Shown: in pieces, positions 1 through 7,030 of the stretch
Layout: every line of letters begins with the position of its first letter
How positions within the stretch are numbered: the first letter of the stretch is position 1
Assembly (NCBI RefSeq): GCF_014873875.1
Contig: NZ_JADBEM010000001.1
Coordinates: 9,548,001 to 9,612,000 of the forward strand
DNA from: Actinopolymorpha pittospori
Lineage (GTDB): Bacteria > Actinomycetota > Actinomycetes > Propionibacteriales > Actinopolymorphaceae
Direction: 5' to 3'
Length of the DNA stretch: 64,000 bases
The notes under the pieces: generated by a model
Told to the model about the DNA's origin: nothing
What the model saw: only the letters and a program-made list of their open reading frames with translations
Databases searched by the model: none
Translations under genes and position numbers: made by a program

Positions 1-952
1 GCAGCCTCGGGCTGCCGTTGAACGCCTGCTCGAGCAGGTGCAGGACGGCACTGTAGGTGTGGTTGAACTCTTCCTGGGCGGTGCGGATCGCGCTGCCTGG
101 AGCGTGGTCGACCAGTCGTGGGTTGCGCCGCATCGGGAGCACGCCGGCCAGGTCCACCGAGATCGGCTCGCCGGTGGGCCCGGACTGCGGGGTGTCGCCG
201 CGCTGGTAGCGCCGGCCGACCTTCAGCTCCTGGAACCGGTAGTAGTGCGCGACCTCGTCCCGTTCGGGGTGGAAGACGTCCTGGTCGCCGTCCCAGACCC
301 CGCCGCGGGCCGTGCCCTCGCCCTGCTCGACGATCTCCTCCAGCGCCGCCAGCGCGGACTCCAGTCTGTCGACGGCGACCAGTCGCCCGGCGGTGTGCCG
401 GAAGTGACCCGCGTTGATCTGGCGGGCCGGGTCGCCGCTGAAGACCGCCTGCTCGCCGAGCCGGTCGCACAGCAGGCGCAGTCCTTCCTCGATGGCGGCG
501 TAGAACTGCCCGATCGTCTCGTAGTCCTCACCCTCCGCCGCGGCGCCGGGAGGGGCCGGCTGCTCGATCCGCAGGAACATCTCGAGTGCTTCCGCCCCGA
601 ACGGGACGAGCGACAGTTCCAGCGAACGGTCCCCGTGCGGCAGGGGTCGGGGATGGGGCGGAAGCATCCGCGGGGTGTCGAGGCGTGGCCGTCCGCCGAC
701 GGCGTTGAGCAGGTTCGCGGCCAGCGCGAGGTGCAACATCTCCTCGACGAAGACGCTGCCCACCACCTCGACGGCTTCGGGGTTTCGCTTCGGATCCAGC
801 GAGTACAGCGCGCAGAGGTACGGCGGCAGGGTCGCGTGTTCCAGTTCGATCGCCCACTGCAGGTGTTCGCGAAGGCTCTCGAGCGTGTCGATCCGCGCCG
901 TCGAGCCCGCGGTGGCGGACTCCTGGGTTTCCAGGTGTTTCATGGGTGTCAT
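1..952 (-). CDS. Ferritin-like (VioB / iminophenyl-pyruvate dimer synthase type) protein, 3' end outside window
   Basis: The minus strand is open from the ATG at 952 to the window edge (about 317 residues), with no stop, so the C-terminus is missing. The N-terminal part carries ferritin-like helices with carboxylate/His ligands (ELEHATLPPY, then FVEEMLHLALAANLL). This pattern is found in the ferritin-like domain of VioB/RebD-type iminophenyl-pyruvate dimer synthases and in many uncharacterised actinobacterial proteins. The plus-strand frame over the same DNA reads like antisense. A second in-frame ATG lies at 943 and is better spaced from a GAGG element, so the start is uncertain by three codons. 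It lies 56 bases downstream of the 75-aa gene and is probably co-transcribed with it. The substrate is unknown. Confidence 0.72.
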   Translation of the reverse strand, partial: MTPMKHLETQESATAGSTARIDTLESLREHLQWAIELEHATLPPYLCALYSLDPKRNPEAVEVVGSVFVEEMLHLALAANLLNAVGGRPRLDTPRMLPPHPRPLPHGDRSLELSLVPFGAEALEMFLRIEQPAPPGAAAEGEDYETIGQFYAAIEEGLRLLCDRLGEQAVFSGDPARQINAGHFRHTAGRLVAVDRLESALAALEEIVEQGEGTARGGVWDGDQDVFHPERDEVAHYYRFQELKVGRRYQRGDTPQSGPTGEPISVDLAGVLPMRRNPRLVDHAPGSAIRTAQEEFNHTYSAVLHLLEQAFNGSPRL

Positions 953-1008
953 GCCTCGGCTGTCGGAAGGGGCGGTCTTCACCGCAGGCAAAGGGACCCG
1001 GGTGCTCT

Positions 1009-1236
1009 TCACGTGCAGTGATCGCCCGGCCGGGACTCGCCCTCCAGGGTCTCGACCGCGTCGAGCAGACCCCGCAGGACGACCTCCTCGCGTTCGACGT
1101 CGGTCGGGTCGAACAGCCACTCGGTGACCGGAAGCGTGATCTCCTCTTCCGGGCGGCTCGCCTCGGCCTCGGTGAGTTCGACCTCGACCTCGGCCCTGAG
1201 CTCGTACAGGAACTCGTTCTCGCCGTTTGCGCTCAT
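1009..1236 (-). CDS. Small acidic hypothetical protein (75 aa)
   Basis: A 75-residue acidic protein rich in Glu, with no Cys-based metal site apart from a near-terminal Cys and no membrane segment. I do not recognise the family. The start is well supported: GGAGG lies just upstream of the ATG, which overlaps the stop of the preceding frame as ATGA. Codon third positions are strongly G/C. It sits directly upstream of the ferritin-like gene on the same strand, so a joint role is plausible, but none can be named. Confidence 0.6.
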   Translation of the reverse strand: MSANGENEFLYELRAEVEVELTEAEASRPEEEITLPVTEWLFDPTDVEREEVVLRGLLDAVETLEGESRPGDHCT

Positions 1237-1489
1237 GTTTCCTCCATACGTGGCGTGGGTGGATGTTCGGAGGGCCGGCTGACCGCGTGGATCAGCCGTA
1301 CGGTGATCTGGTCGGCGGCGAACCGGTGGGTGAAGCGCTCACCCTGGTGGGCGGCCAACGTCGCGCGGCCGGACTCGCGCTGCCACGGCAGGTGGCCGGG
1401 ATGGCGTGCTGCCGTCCGAGTTGCTCGATGACGTCGGCGGTCCAACCCGCGACATCATCGAACTCGGCGACCATCGCCAACGCGGTCAA
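1233..1489 (-). pseudogene. Frameshifted remnant, N-terminus resembles a class I SAM methyltransferase lead-in
   Basis: Two consecutive minus frames look coding. The first begins at a TTG (1489) placed 8 bases after AGGAG and contains GWTADVIEQLGRQHAIPA followed by CRGSASPAA. That wording resembles the N-terminal lead-in of actinobacterial SAM-dependent methyltransferases. Around 1375-1390 the good codon usage moves to another frame, which runs through GERFTHRFAADQ to a TGA overlapping the next start. The total length, 257 bases, is not a multiple of three. The methyltransferase core (GxGxG) is absent, so this is either a decayed gene or a small frameshifted one. The family call is from memory and weak; the frame switch is read directly. 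Confidence 0.4.
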
Positions 1490-1691
1490 CGGAGAAACTC
1501 CTGTCCAGTCATGGGAGCCTGGGCCCACGCGCCGGCCACCTGTCGTCGTCGTGGTCCGCGGAGATGGTGCGCGGAGATGGCGTGCGGATGAGGTGCGGAG
1601 CCCGCTCAGGACGGGCATGGGGCTCGGACAACCCGCTCCGGCCGACCTTCGAACTCGAAGCACATCTCACCCTCCAGTGCGGAGCCGGGAT

Positions 1692-2447
1692 CTACTTACC
1701 GGTCGCGTTCTGGACGAGCCAGTCGCGGTAGCGGATCGTGCCGAGGGCCGCGCCGTCGCCCGGAACCAGCGTCCGCTCGCCCGGCACGCTGCCGTAGTAG
1801 AGCGCGTGCGGGTCGGCGACCACCTCGCGCGGATCGCCCCAGGCAGCAAGGGCGTTCCGGAAGAACTCGTCCATCTGGAACTGCTCCGGCCCACCGATCT
1901 CGGTCCGGCCGTTCAGCGGCGAGCCCACCGCGACCCGACCGACCGCCAGGGCGACGTCCTCGCCCGCGATGGGCTGGTAGCGCACGGGCGCGATCCGCAC
2001 CGTGGTGCCGTTCGTGGCCTCGTCGGCGATGCTCCGGGTGAACTCGAAGAACTGCGTCGCGTGCACGATCGAGAACGGGACTGACGACTTCTCGATCAAC
2101 TCCTCCTGCGCGACCTTCGCCCGGAAGTAGTCGTTGTCGGGCATCTTCTCCGTTCCCACGATCGACAGCGCGACGTGGTGACCGACGCCGGCCGCCTCCT
2201 CCGCGGCGAGCAGGTTGCCGGTGGAGGTCTGGAAGAACTTCATGACGGCGTCGCGCTCGAACGACGGGGAGTTGGCGACGTCAACGACCACCTGTGCGCC
2301 CTTCAGCACCTCCGCCAGGCCTTCGCCGGTGAGGGTGTTGACGCCGGTGTTCGGCGCCGCTGCCACCGCCTCGTGGCCAGCCCTACCGAGATTCGCCACG
2401 ACCTTCGACCCGATCAGGCCGGTTCCGCCGATAACCACGATCTTCAT
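1692..2447 (-). CDS. NAD(P)-binding NmrA-like/atypical SDR oxidoreductase
   Basis: A 251-aa Rossmann protein beginning MKIVVIGGTGLIGSKVV, the GxxGxxG dinucleotide motif of NmrA-like atypical short-chain dehydrogenases. It has no classical YxxxK catalytic pair, as usual for this group. The start is supported by AGGAAGG a few bases upstream. SDR/epimerase proteins of this kind are regular partners of ECF41 sigma factors, and an ECF41-like promoter lies upstream (2519-2547), although no such sigma gene is in the window. The substrate is unknown. An oxidative or redox stress role is inferred from promoter and neighbours (universal stress protein, flavoprotein). Confidence 0.85.
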   Translation of the reverse strand: MKIVVIGGTGLIGSKVVANLGRAGHEAVAAAPNTGVNTLTGEGLAEVLKGAQVVVDVANSPSFERDAVMKFFQTSTGNLLAAEEAAGVGHHVALSIVGTEKMPDNDYFRAKVAQEELIEKSSVPFSIVHATQFFEFTRSIADEATNGTTVRIAPVRYQPIAGEDVALAVGRVAVGSPLNGRTEIGGPEQFQMDEFFRNALAAWGDPREVVADPHALYYGSVPGERTLVPGDGAALGTIRYRDWLVQNATGK

Positions 2448-2518
2448 GTCAAGCCTTCCTTGCTTGTCGAGGTGCTTGTGATGTGTGCCCGGGACTTGTT
2501 GTCAGCCGGTCGTCAGCT

Positions 2519-2547
2519 AAGACAGGACAGAGCCGGAAACTGTGACA
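2519..2547 (-). promoter_or_regulatory. ECF41-type promoter for the SDR gene
   Basis: On the minus strand TGTCACA (2541-2547) is followed, after exactly 16 bases, by TGTCTT (2519-2524). The ECF41 sigma consensus is TGTCACA at -35 and CGTC at -10 with the same spacing. The arrangement recurs upstream of two neighbouring genes. The start codon lies about 70 bases downstream. Confidence 0.6.
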
Positions 2548-2611
2548 ACCATCGAGGAAGTTCTTGTGCGGCCGCGGCGAACCAGTCGTCGGTCCACCCG
2601 AGCTGATCGGT

Positions 2612-3433
2612 TTACCGCTGGACCGGAATGACCGCCACCGGGCAGCTGGCGTGGTGCAGGACGTTCTGGCTGACCGAGTGATGGATCAGCGCGCTGATCT
2701 CGTTGTGGTGGTGAGAACCGACAACGAGCAGGGACGCCCGGGACGCCGCGTGCATCAGCGTCTTGCCTGGTTGGCCGATGAGAGACTCCTGGTCGATCCT
2801 GACGCCGGGGAAGCGTTCACGCCACCGGGCCAGGTCGCTCTCGGGCAGGGGCGAACTCTCGCCGGCTGATCCTTCCGCGCTGACATGCGCGAGTACCACC
2901 GGACTCGCCGTCCGGGCGGCGTGCGCGAGCGCGAAGGCGAGGAGGTCGTCGCTTTCGCCGGGGTCGGCGATGCCCACCACGACCGGTCCACGTGCCACGA
3001 CAGGCCCGCGCACGATGACGACCGGGCAGGCGGCCTTGGTCCCGAGGCGGGTGCCGACCGATCCCAGCAGCAGGCTCGCGACCTCGCCGAGCCCGCGACT
3101 GCCCACGACGAGGAGTTCGGCTTCACGAGAGTGCTGCAGCAGGACGGGCACGGGCTCGGTGTGCGGCAGGGCGGTGGTCACCACCTCGATGTCGGGTGCG
3201 ACCGCCTGTGCGCGAGCCAGCGCGGTCGCCATGGTGCTTTCGGCGGCGTGCCAGAGGTCGTCCTCCGGAGGCGCGGCCGGTGCGAGTGCGAGGGCTGCTC
3301 CCACGAGGGGGGAGCTGAAGGCATGCAGGATCTGGAGCGGTTGCCGGCGGCGTTGGGCCTCACCTGCGGCCCACTCCACGGCCCGCAGGCTCTCCTCGGA
3401 GCCGTCCACGCCCACGACGACAGGGCTCATCAT
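2612..3433 (-). CDS. Universal stress protein, tandem USP domains
   Basis: Two consecutive UspA-fold domains of about 140 residues each. Domain 1 starts MMSPVVVGVDGSEES and ends with the ATP-binding loop VVGSRGLGEVASLLLGSV, matching GxxG-9x-G(S/T). Domain 2 has a degenerate loop (VVGSHHHNEISALIHHSV) that lacks the second glycine and so may not bind ATP. The frame is open further upstream, but that part is Arg/Pro-rich non-coding sequence. The ATG at 3433 has AAAGGA in front of it and gives the usual USP N-terminus. Tandem USPs in actinomycetes respond to hypoxia, stationary phase and redox stress; that role is inferred here. Confidence 0.9.
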   Translation of the reverse strand: MMSPVVVGVDGSEESLRAVEWAAGEAQRRRQPLQILHAFSSPLVGAALALAPAAPPEDDLWHAAESTMATALARAQAVAPDIEVVTTALPHTEPVPVLLQHSREAELLVVGSRGLGEVASLLLGSVGTRLGTKAACPVVIVRGPVVARGPVVVGIADPGESDDLLAFALAHAARTASPVVLAHVSAEGSAGESSPLPESDLARWRERFPGVRIDQESLIGQPGKTLMHAASRASLLVVGSHHHNEISALIHHSVSQNVLHHASCPVAVIPVQR

Positions 3434-3557
3434 TGTTGTCCTTTCACGAGAGGGTGGCGGTCGCGCCGCCCGCGGTAGACCGGGAGGGTGGCGATCGCAC
3501 GTCAGAGGTACACGAGAAGGTGCCGACGACTGCGCCGTCGGTGATACGCGGCGCGGC

Positions 3558-3583
3558 GACGATGTCTGCCGACGATGTCTGCC
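3558..3583. repeat. 13-bp perfect tandem duplication
   Basis: GACGATGTCTGCC occurs twice head to tail in the gap between the flavoprotein stop and the USP start. It lies outside both genes. It may be a simple slippage duplication or a regulator site upstream of the USP gene. Confidence 0.5.
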
Positions 3584-3625
3584 GCGGTAGGGAGTTCTGT
3601 TCTTCAACCGGGTCGCCGGTGGCTT

Positions 3626-5356
3626 CTACTCGACCAGCTTTCCGGCGGACGAGACCTCGCGCATGAGCGCCGCGATCTCGCCGGGAATCGGCGGAATGGC
3701 CTCCCGCTGCACCGATCCGGGGCCGGACCACACGAGGTTGACCTGCAGGGCCGGGTCGACGTCGGGGTAGTCGGAGCGGTTGTGGCAGCCGCGGGTCTCG
3801 CGCCGCTCGAGTGCGGTCTCGATCGTCGCGCGCGCGGCGAGCGCCGAGGACTTCAGGTCGAAGGCGTGGGCCAGGTCCTGGAAGCCGGCGATGTCCGGGT
3901 GCACGCCGACGTCGTTGATGCGTGCGTCCACGGCGGTGAGTTCGGCGAGGCCCTCGCGCAGGCCGGTCTCGTCGCGCACCACGCCTGCGTGCTCGGTCAT
4001 GATGTCGCGGAGGGCGCGCTGCAGAGACCGCACGTTCTCCGGGCCGTCGGCGGCGAGAAGGTCGTCCACCTCCGACCGTGCCGCGTCCAGCGCCTCGGCC
4101 GAGCGGCGCTGGGCATCCAGGCCCGCGGAGTACTCCGCCGCGGCCTGCCCGACGATGCGGCCGTAGACGAGAAGTTCGATGAGTGAGTTGCCGCCGAGGC
4201 GGTTGGCGCCGTGCAGGCCGCTGCCCGCCTCCCCGATCGCGTACAGGCCGTCGACGCCCGTGCCGTGGTCTTCGGATCGCACCCAGACCCCGCCCATCGA
4301 GTAGTGCGCGGTCGGCGCGATCTCGATCGGCTCCTTGGTGATGTCGAGCATCTGCAGTTCCAGGAGGGTCTGGTAGACGCGAGGCAACCGCGTCATGATC
4401 GTCTCCCGCGGCAGGTGCGACACGTCCAGCCACACGCCACCGGCCGGGGTTCCACGGCCCTCCTTGATCTCGGTGTACGCCGCCAGAGAGACGCGGTCGC
4501 GCGTGGACAGCTCCATCCGCTCCGGGTCGTAGCGCGACATGAACCGCTCGCCAAGTTGGTTGCGCAGGATTCCGCCCTCCCCCCGTGCCGCTTCGGACAC
4601 GAGGGTTCCGGCCGCGTTCTCGGGCGCGATGAGACCGGACGGGTGGAACTGCACCAGCTCGGGATCGCGGATGCGGCAGCCGGCCAGCACGGCCAGGCGG
4701 AAGGAGTCGCCGGTGTTCTCGTCCCTGCGGGAGGAGGTGCGCCGCCAGATCCGGGTGTGGCCGCCGGCGGCGAGGATCACCGCGTCGGCATGGATGACGT
4801 AGCGGCTGCCATCGGTCAGGTCGAACCCGTACGCACCGAAGACCGCGTTGTCGCGTACGAGAATGCGTGTGATGTACACGCTGTCGAGGATGGGGACGTC
4901 GAGCTGCGCCGCCCGGTTGACCAGGGTGCGCTGGATCTCCAGTCCGGTGTAGTCCCCGGCGAAGGCGGTGCGCCGGTAGGTGTGGGCGCCGAAGAAGCGC
5001 TGGGAGATCCGCCCGTCCGCCTCGCGTGCGAACGGCATGCCGTAGCGCTGGAGATCGTCGATTCCCCGCGCGGCGCCCTCGGTGACGATCCGCACCGTCT
5101 CGGGGTTGGCGAGAAGGTAGCTCTCCTTGAGGGTGTCCGCTGCGTGCTGTTGCCAGGTGTCCTCGGGATCCATCGTGGCGAGCGCCGCGTTGATGCCGCC
5201 CGCCGCGAGAGAGGTGTGCGCGTCCGCCTTGGGTCGTTTGCCCACCGCCAGGACGTCGACTCCGTGCTCGGCCAGTTCGATGGCGGCCCGAAGTCCGGCT
5301 CCTCCCGTCCCGATGACCAGGACGGAGGTGGCAATCCGGTTCTCTGGCGAGTGCAT
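3626..5356 (-). CDS. Lone FAD flavoprotein of the SdhA/FrdA/NadB family
   Basis: A 576-aa FAD_binding_2 protein. It has an N-terminal GTGGAGLRAA dinucleotide motif and a THTSLAAGG-like segment (AHTSLAAGGINA). Further on are the substrate-loop motif TAHYSMGGV and the family signature GLHGANRLGGNSLIEL, then a helical C-terminal domain with two conserved His/Arg positions. ATG 5356 is chosen because AAGGAG precedes it and the usual VLVIGTGGAG start follows; the upstream in-frame extension has no support. No iron-sulphur or membrane-anchor subunit lies nearby, so it is a solitary dehydrogenase/oxidase and not a normal succinate dehydrogenase. L-aspartate oxidase is possible, but nadA and nadC are absent. 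An ECF41-like promoter lies upstream. Confidence 0.85.
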   Translation of the reverse strand: MHSPENRIATSVLVIGTGGAGLRAAIELAEHGVDVLAVGKRPKADAHTSLAAGGINAALATMDPEDTWQQHAADTLKESYLLANPETVRIVTEGAARGIDDLQRYGMPFAREADGRISQRFFGAHTYRRTAFAGDYTGLEIQRTLVNRAAQLDVPILDSVYITRILVRDNAVFGAYGFDLTDGSRYVIHADAVILAAGGHTRIWRRTSSRRDENTGDSFRLAVLAGCRIRDPELVQFHPSGLIAPENAAGTLVSEAARGEGGILRNQLGERFMSRYDPERMELSTRDRVSLAAYTEIKEGRGTPAGGVWLDVSHLPRETIMTRLPRVYQTLLELQMLDITKEPIEIAPTAHYSMGGVWVRSEDHGTGVDGLYAIGEAGSGLHGANRLGGNSLIELLVYGRIVGQAAAEYSAGLDAQRRSAEALDAARSEVDDLLAADGPENVRSLQRALRDIMTEHAGVVRDETGLREGLAELTAVDARINDVGVHPDIAGFQDLAHAFDLKSSALAARATIETALERRETRGCHNRSDYPDVDPALQVNLVWSGPGSVQREAIPPIPGEIAALMREVSSAGKLVE

Positions 5357-5389
5357 GGTGCTCCTTCGATGAAAGCCGTTCCGCAAGAC

Positions 5390-5418
5390 AAGACCGGGTA
5401 GCGGCGTGATTTGTGACA
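5390..5418 (-). promoter_or_regulatory. ECF41-type promoter for the flavoprotein gene
   Basis: Minus strand TGTCACA (5412-5418), 16-base spacer, then GGTCTT (5390-5395). It has the same geometry as the boxes upstream of the SDR and ltrA-like genes. The start codon is about 35 bases downstream. Confidence 0.55.
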
Positions 5419-5482
5419 TCCCGGCACCTGTCGGGGTGGGGATAGATGAACGGAGGCTGCCGTTCGGCCAGGCGGCTGTGGT

Positions 5483-6733
5483 CTACTTCACAACTTGCCG
5501 GAGCCGGCGGCGCGCGCCGTGGCGCTCGCCCGCACGGGCCCGCATGGCCGCGGTCGTGATCGTGACGGCGACCAGCAGGACGCAGATGGCTGTGATCGCC
5601 GCGACGACGGCGGCCACGCCGATCCGTGATGTCGCGAGTGGCAGCAGGATGACGGCGACGCAGGCCGGGACCGCGGCGGGATAGATGACGGGCCCTGGGA
5701 CGATGAGCGCGTGCGCCGCGCAGAGCAGGGCGAGATACGCGGCGACCGGGATGGCGACGGCGAAGCCGAGTGCCAGGGGTGATGCCGCGACGTGGTGCCC
5801 GCTCTGCTCCACCGCCACCTCGAGTCCGGCGCCGAGGGCCGCCAGAGCCGCGAAGATGCCGTAGTGGCCGTATCCCCACAGGTAGGACCGGTCCCGGCGG
5901 TCACTGAGTCCCTCGCCTGCCTCCACCAGGAAGTAGAGCCACCACAAGGCGAACAGCAGGATGAGGCCGCAGACGGCGATGACGACGAAGGGACCGCTGA
6001 TCTCGCCGGTCTCCAGCGCTCCTTCGACTCCCCGGCTCGTGGCCAGGACGCTCTCACCGAGCAGGATGATCGTGAACAGGCCGTAGCGCTCGGCGATGTG
6101 GTGCGGATGCCAGTTGGTGGCCCTGGCGCGCTCCGCCCAGCGTGGAACCGAGAGTTCCAGGACGACCAGGACGAGGAAGAACGGCAGCGCGAAGGACGAC
6201 GGCAGAACGCCCGTGTCCACGAGGAAGAAGCGAAGCACCCACCCCAGCTGCATGATGCCGACACCGGCGGCGTAGCGCAGCGCGGTGCGGCGGCGGGCGC
6301 GGTCTTCGAGACCGGCCCGCAGCCATTGGGCGACGAGCCCGATCCTCATGATGAAGTAGCCCAGGGTGACGATCCCGTAGTCGGATTCGCTGACCGCGGC
6401 GGGCACACCGGCGGCGAGGACCAGCACCCCGGCCATCTGCAGCATGGTCAGCAGCCGGTAGGCGACATCGTCGGTGTCGTAGGACGAGGCGAACCACGTG
6501 AAGTTCATCCACGCCCACCAGATCGCGAAGAACACCTGGAGGAACGGCATCAGCCCGGCCAGGCCATGACCGCCCGCGATGGCGTGCGCGAGTTGTGCGG
6601 TGACGGCCGCGACCGCGACCACGAAGGTGAGATCGAACAACAGCTCGAGCTGGCTCGAAGCGCGGTGCGGCTCGTCGATGGGACGAGCGCGCATCCGGAC
6701 CCGGATCCGGATGGCGGTACTGGCTGGTGGCAC
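5483..6733 (-). CDS. Low temperature requirement protein A (LtrA) family membrane protein
   Basis: A 416-aa polytopic protein with the LtrA signature close to the N-terminus (SQLELLFDLTFVVAVAA). Roughly eleven hydrophobic segments follow, including FFAIWWAWMNFTWFAS and LLGESVLATSRGVE, the latter a conserved LtrA loop. The GTG start is preceded by AGGAG at good spacing. LtrA was named for a Listeria cold-growth phenotype; its biochemical activity is unknown. Here it sits downstream of an ECF41-like promoter and beside stress genes, which suggests a membrane-stress role (inference). Confidence 0.9.
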   Translation of the reverse strand: MPPASTAIRIRVRMRARPIDEPHRASSQLELLFDLTFVVAVAAVTAQLAHAIAGGHGLAGLMPFLQVFFAIWWAWMNFTWFASSYDTDDVAYRLLTMLQMAGVLVLAAGVPAAVSESDYGIVTLGYFIMRIGLVAQWLRAGLEDRARRRTALRYAAGVGIMQLGWVLRFFLVDTGVLPSSFALPFFLVLVVLELSVPRWAERARATNWHPHHIAERYGLFTIILLGESVLATSRGVEGALETGEISGPFVVIAVCGLILLFALWWLYFLVEAGEGLSDRRDRSYLWGYGHYGIFAALAALGAGLEVAVEQSGHHVAASPLALGFAVAIPVAAYLALLCAAHALIVPGPVIYPAAVPACVAVILLPLATSRIGVAAVVAAITAICVLLVAVTITTAAMRARAGERHGARRRLRQVVK

Positions 6734-6773
6734 GGTCTCGCTCCTGTCGCTTCACAACGTCCGGTCCGCATCA

Positions 6774-6802
6774 AAGACAGGGCAGCCCGTCGATCTGTGA
6801 CA
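6774..6802 (-). promoter_or_regulatory. ECF41-type promoter for the ltrA-like gene
   Basis: Minus strand TGTCACA (6796-6802), exactly 16 bases, then TGTCTT (6774-6779). This matches the SDR promoter box for box. The GTG start is 40 bases downstream. Confidence 0.6.
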
Positions 6803-7030
6803 ACGCGACACCGAGATCGCGGCACAAAACTTGTCGCGGAGCTGTCACCGACCTCGAGACGTCGACGAGAACCCGGACCACGACGGTCGTCCTCCCTACG
6901 CCGTCCTGCCCTGGTGGCGTGTCCGAGCCATGACGCAGATGCGCCGCGGACAGGGATGGATCCCGCACCATCACCCCTGTGAAGCTCTCCGCTGGACGTC
7001 CCCACCACGCGGGGCGTGGAGGAGGTAGGA

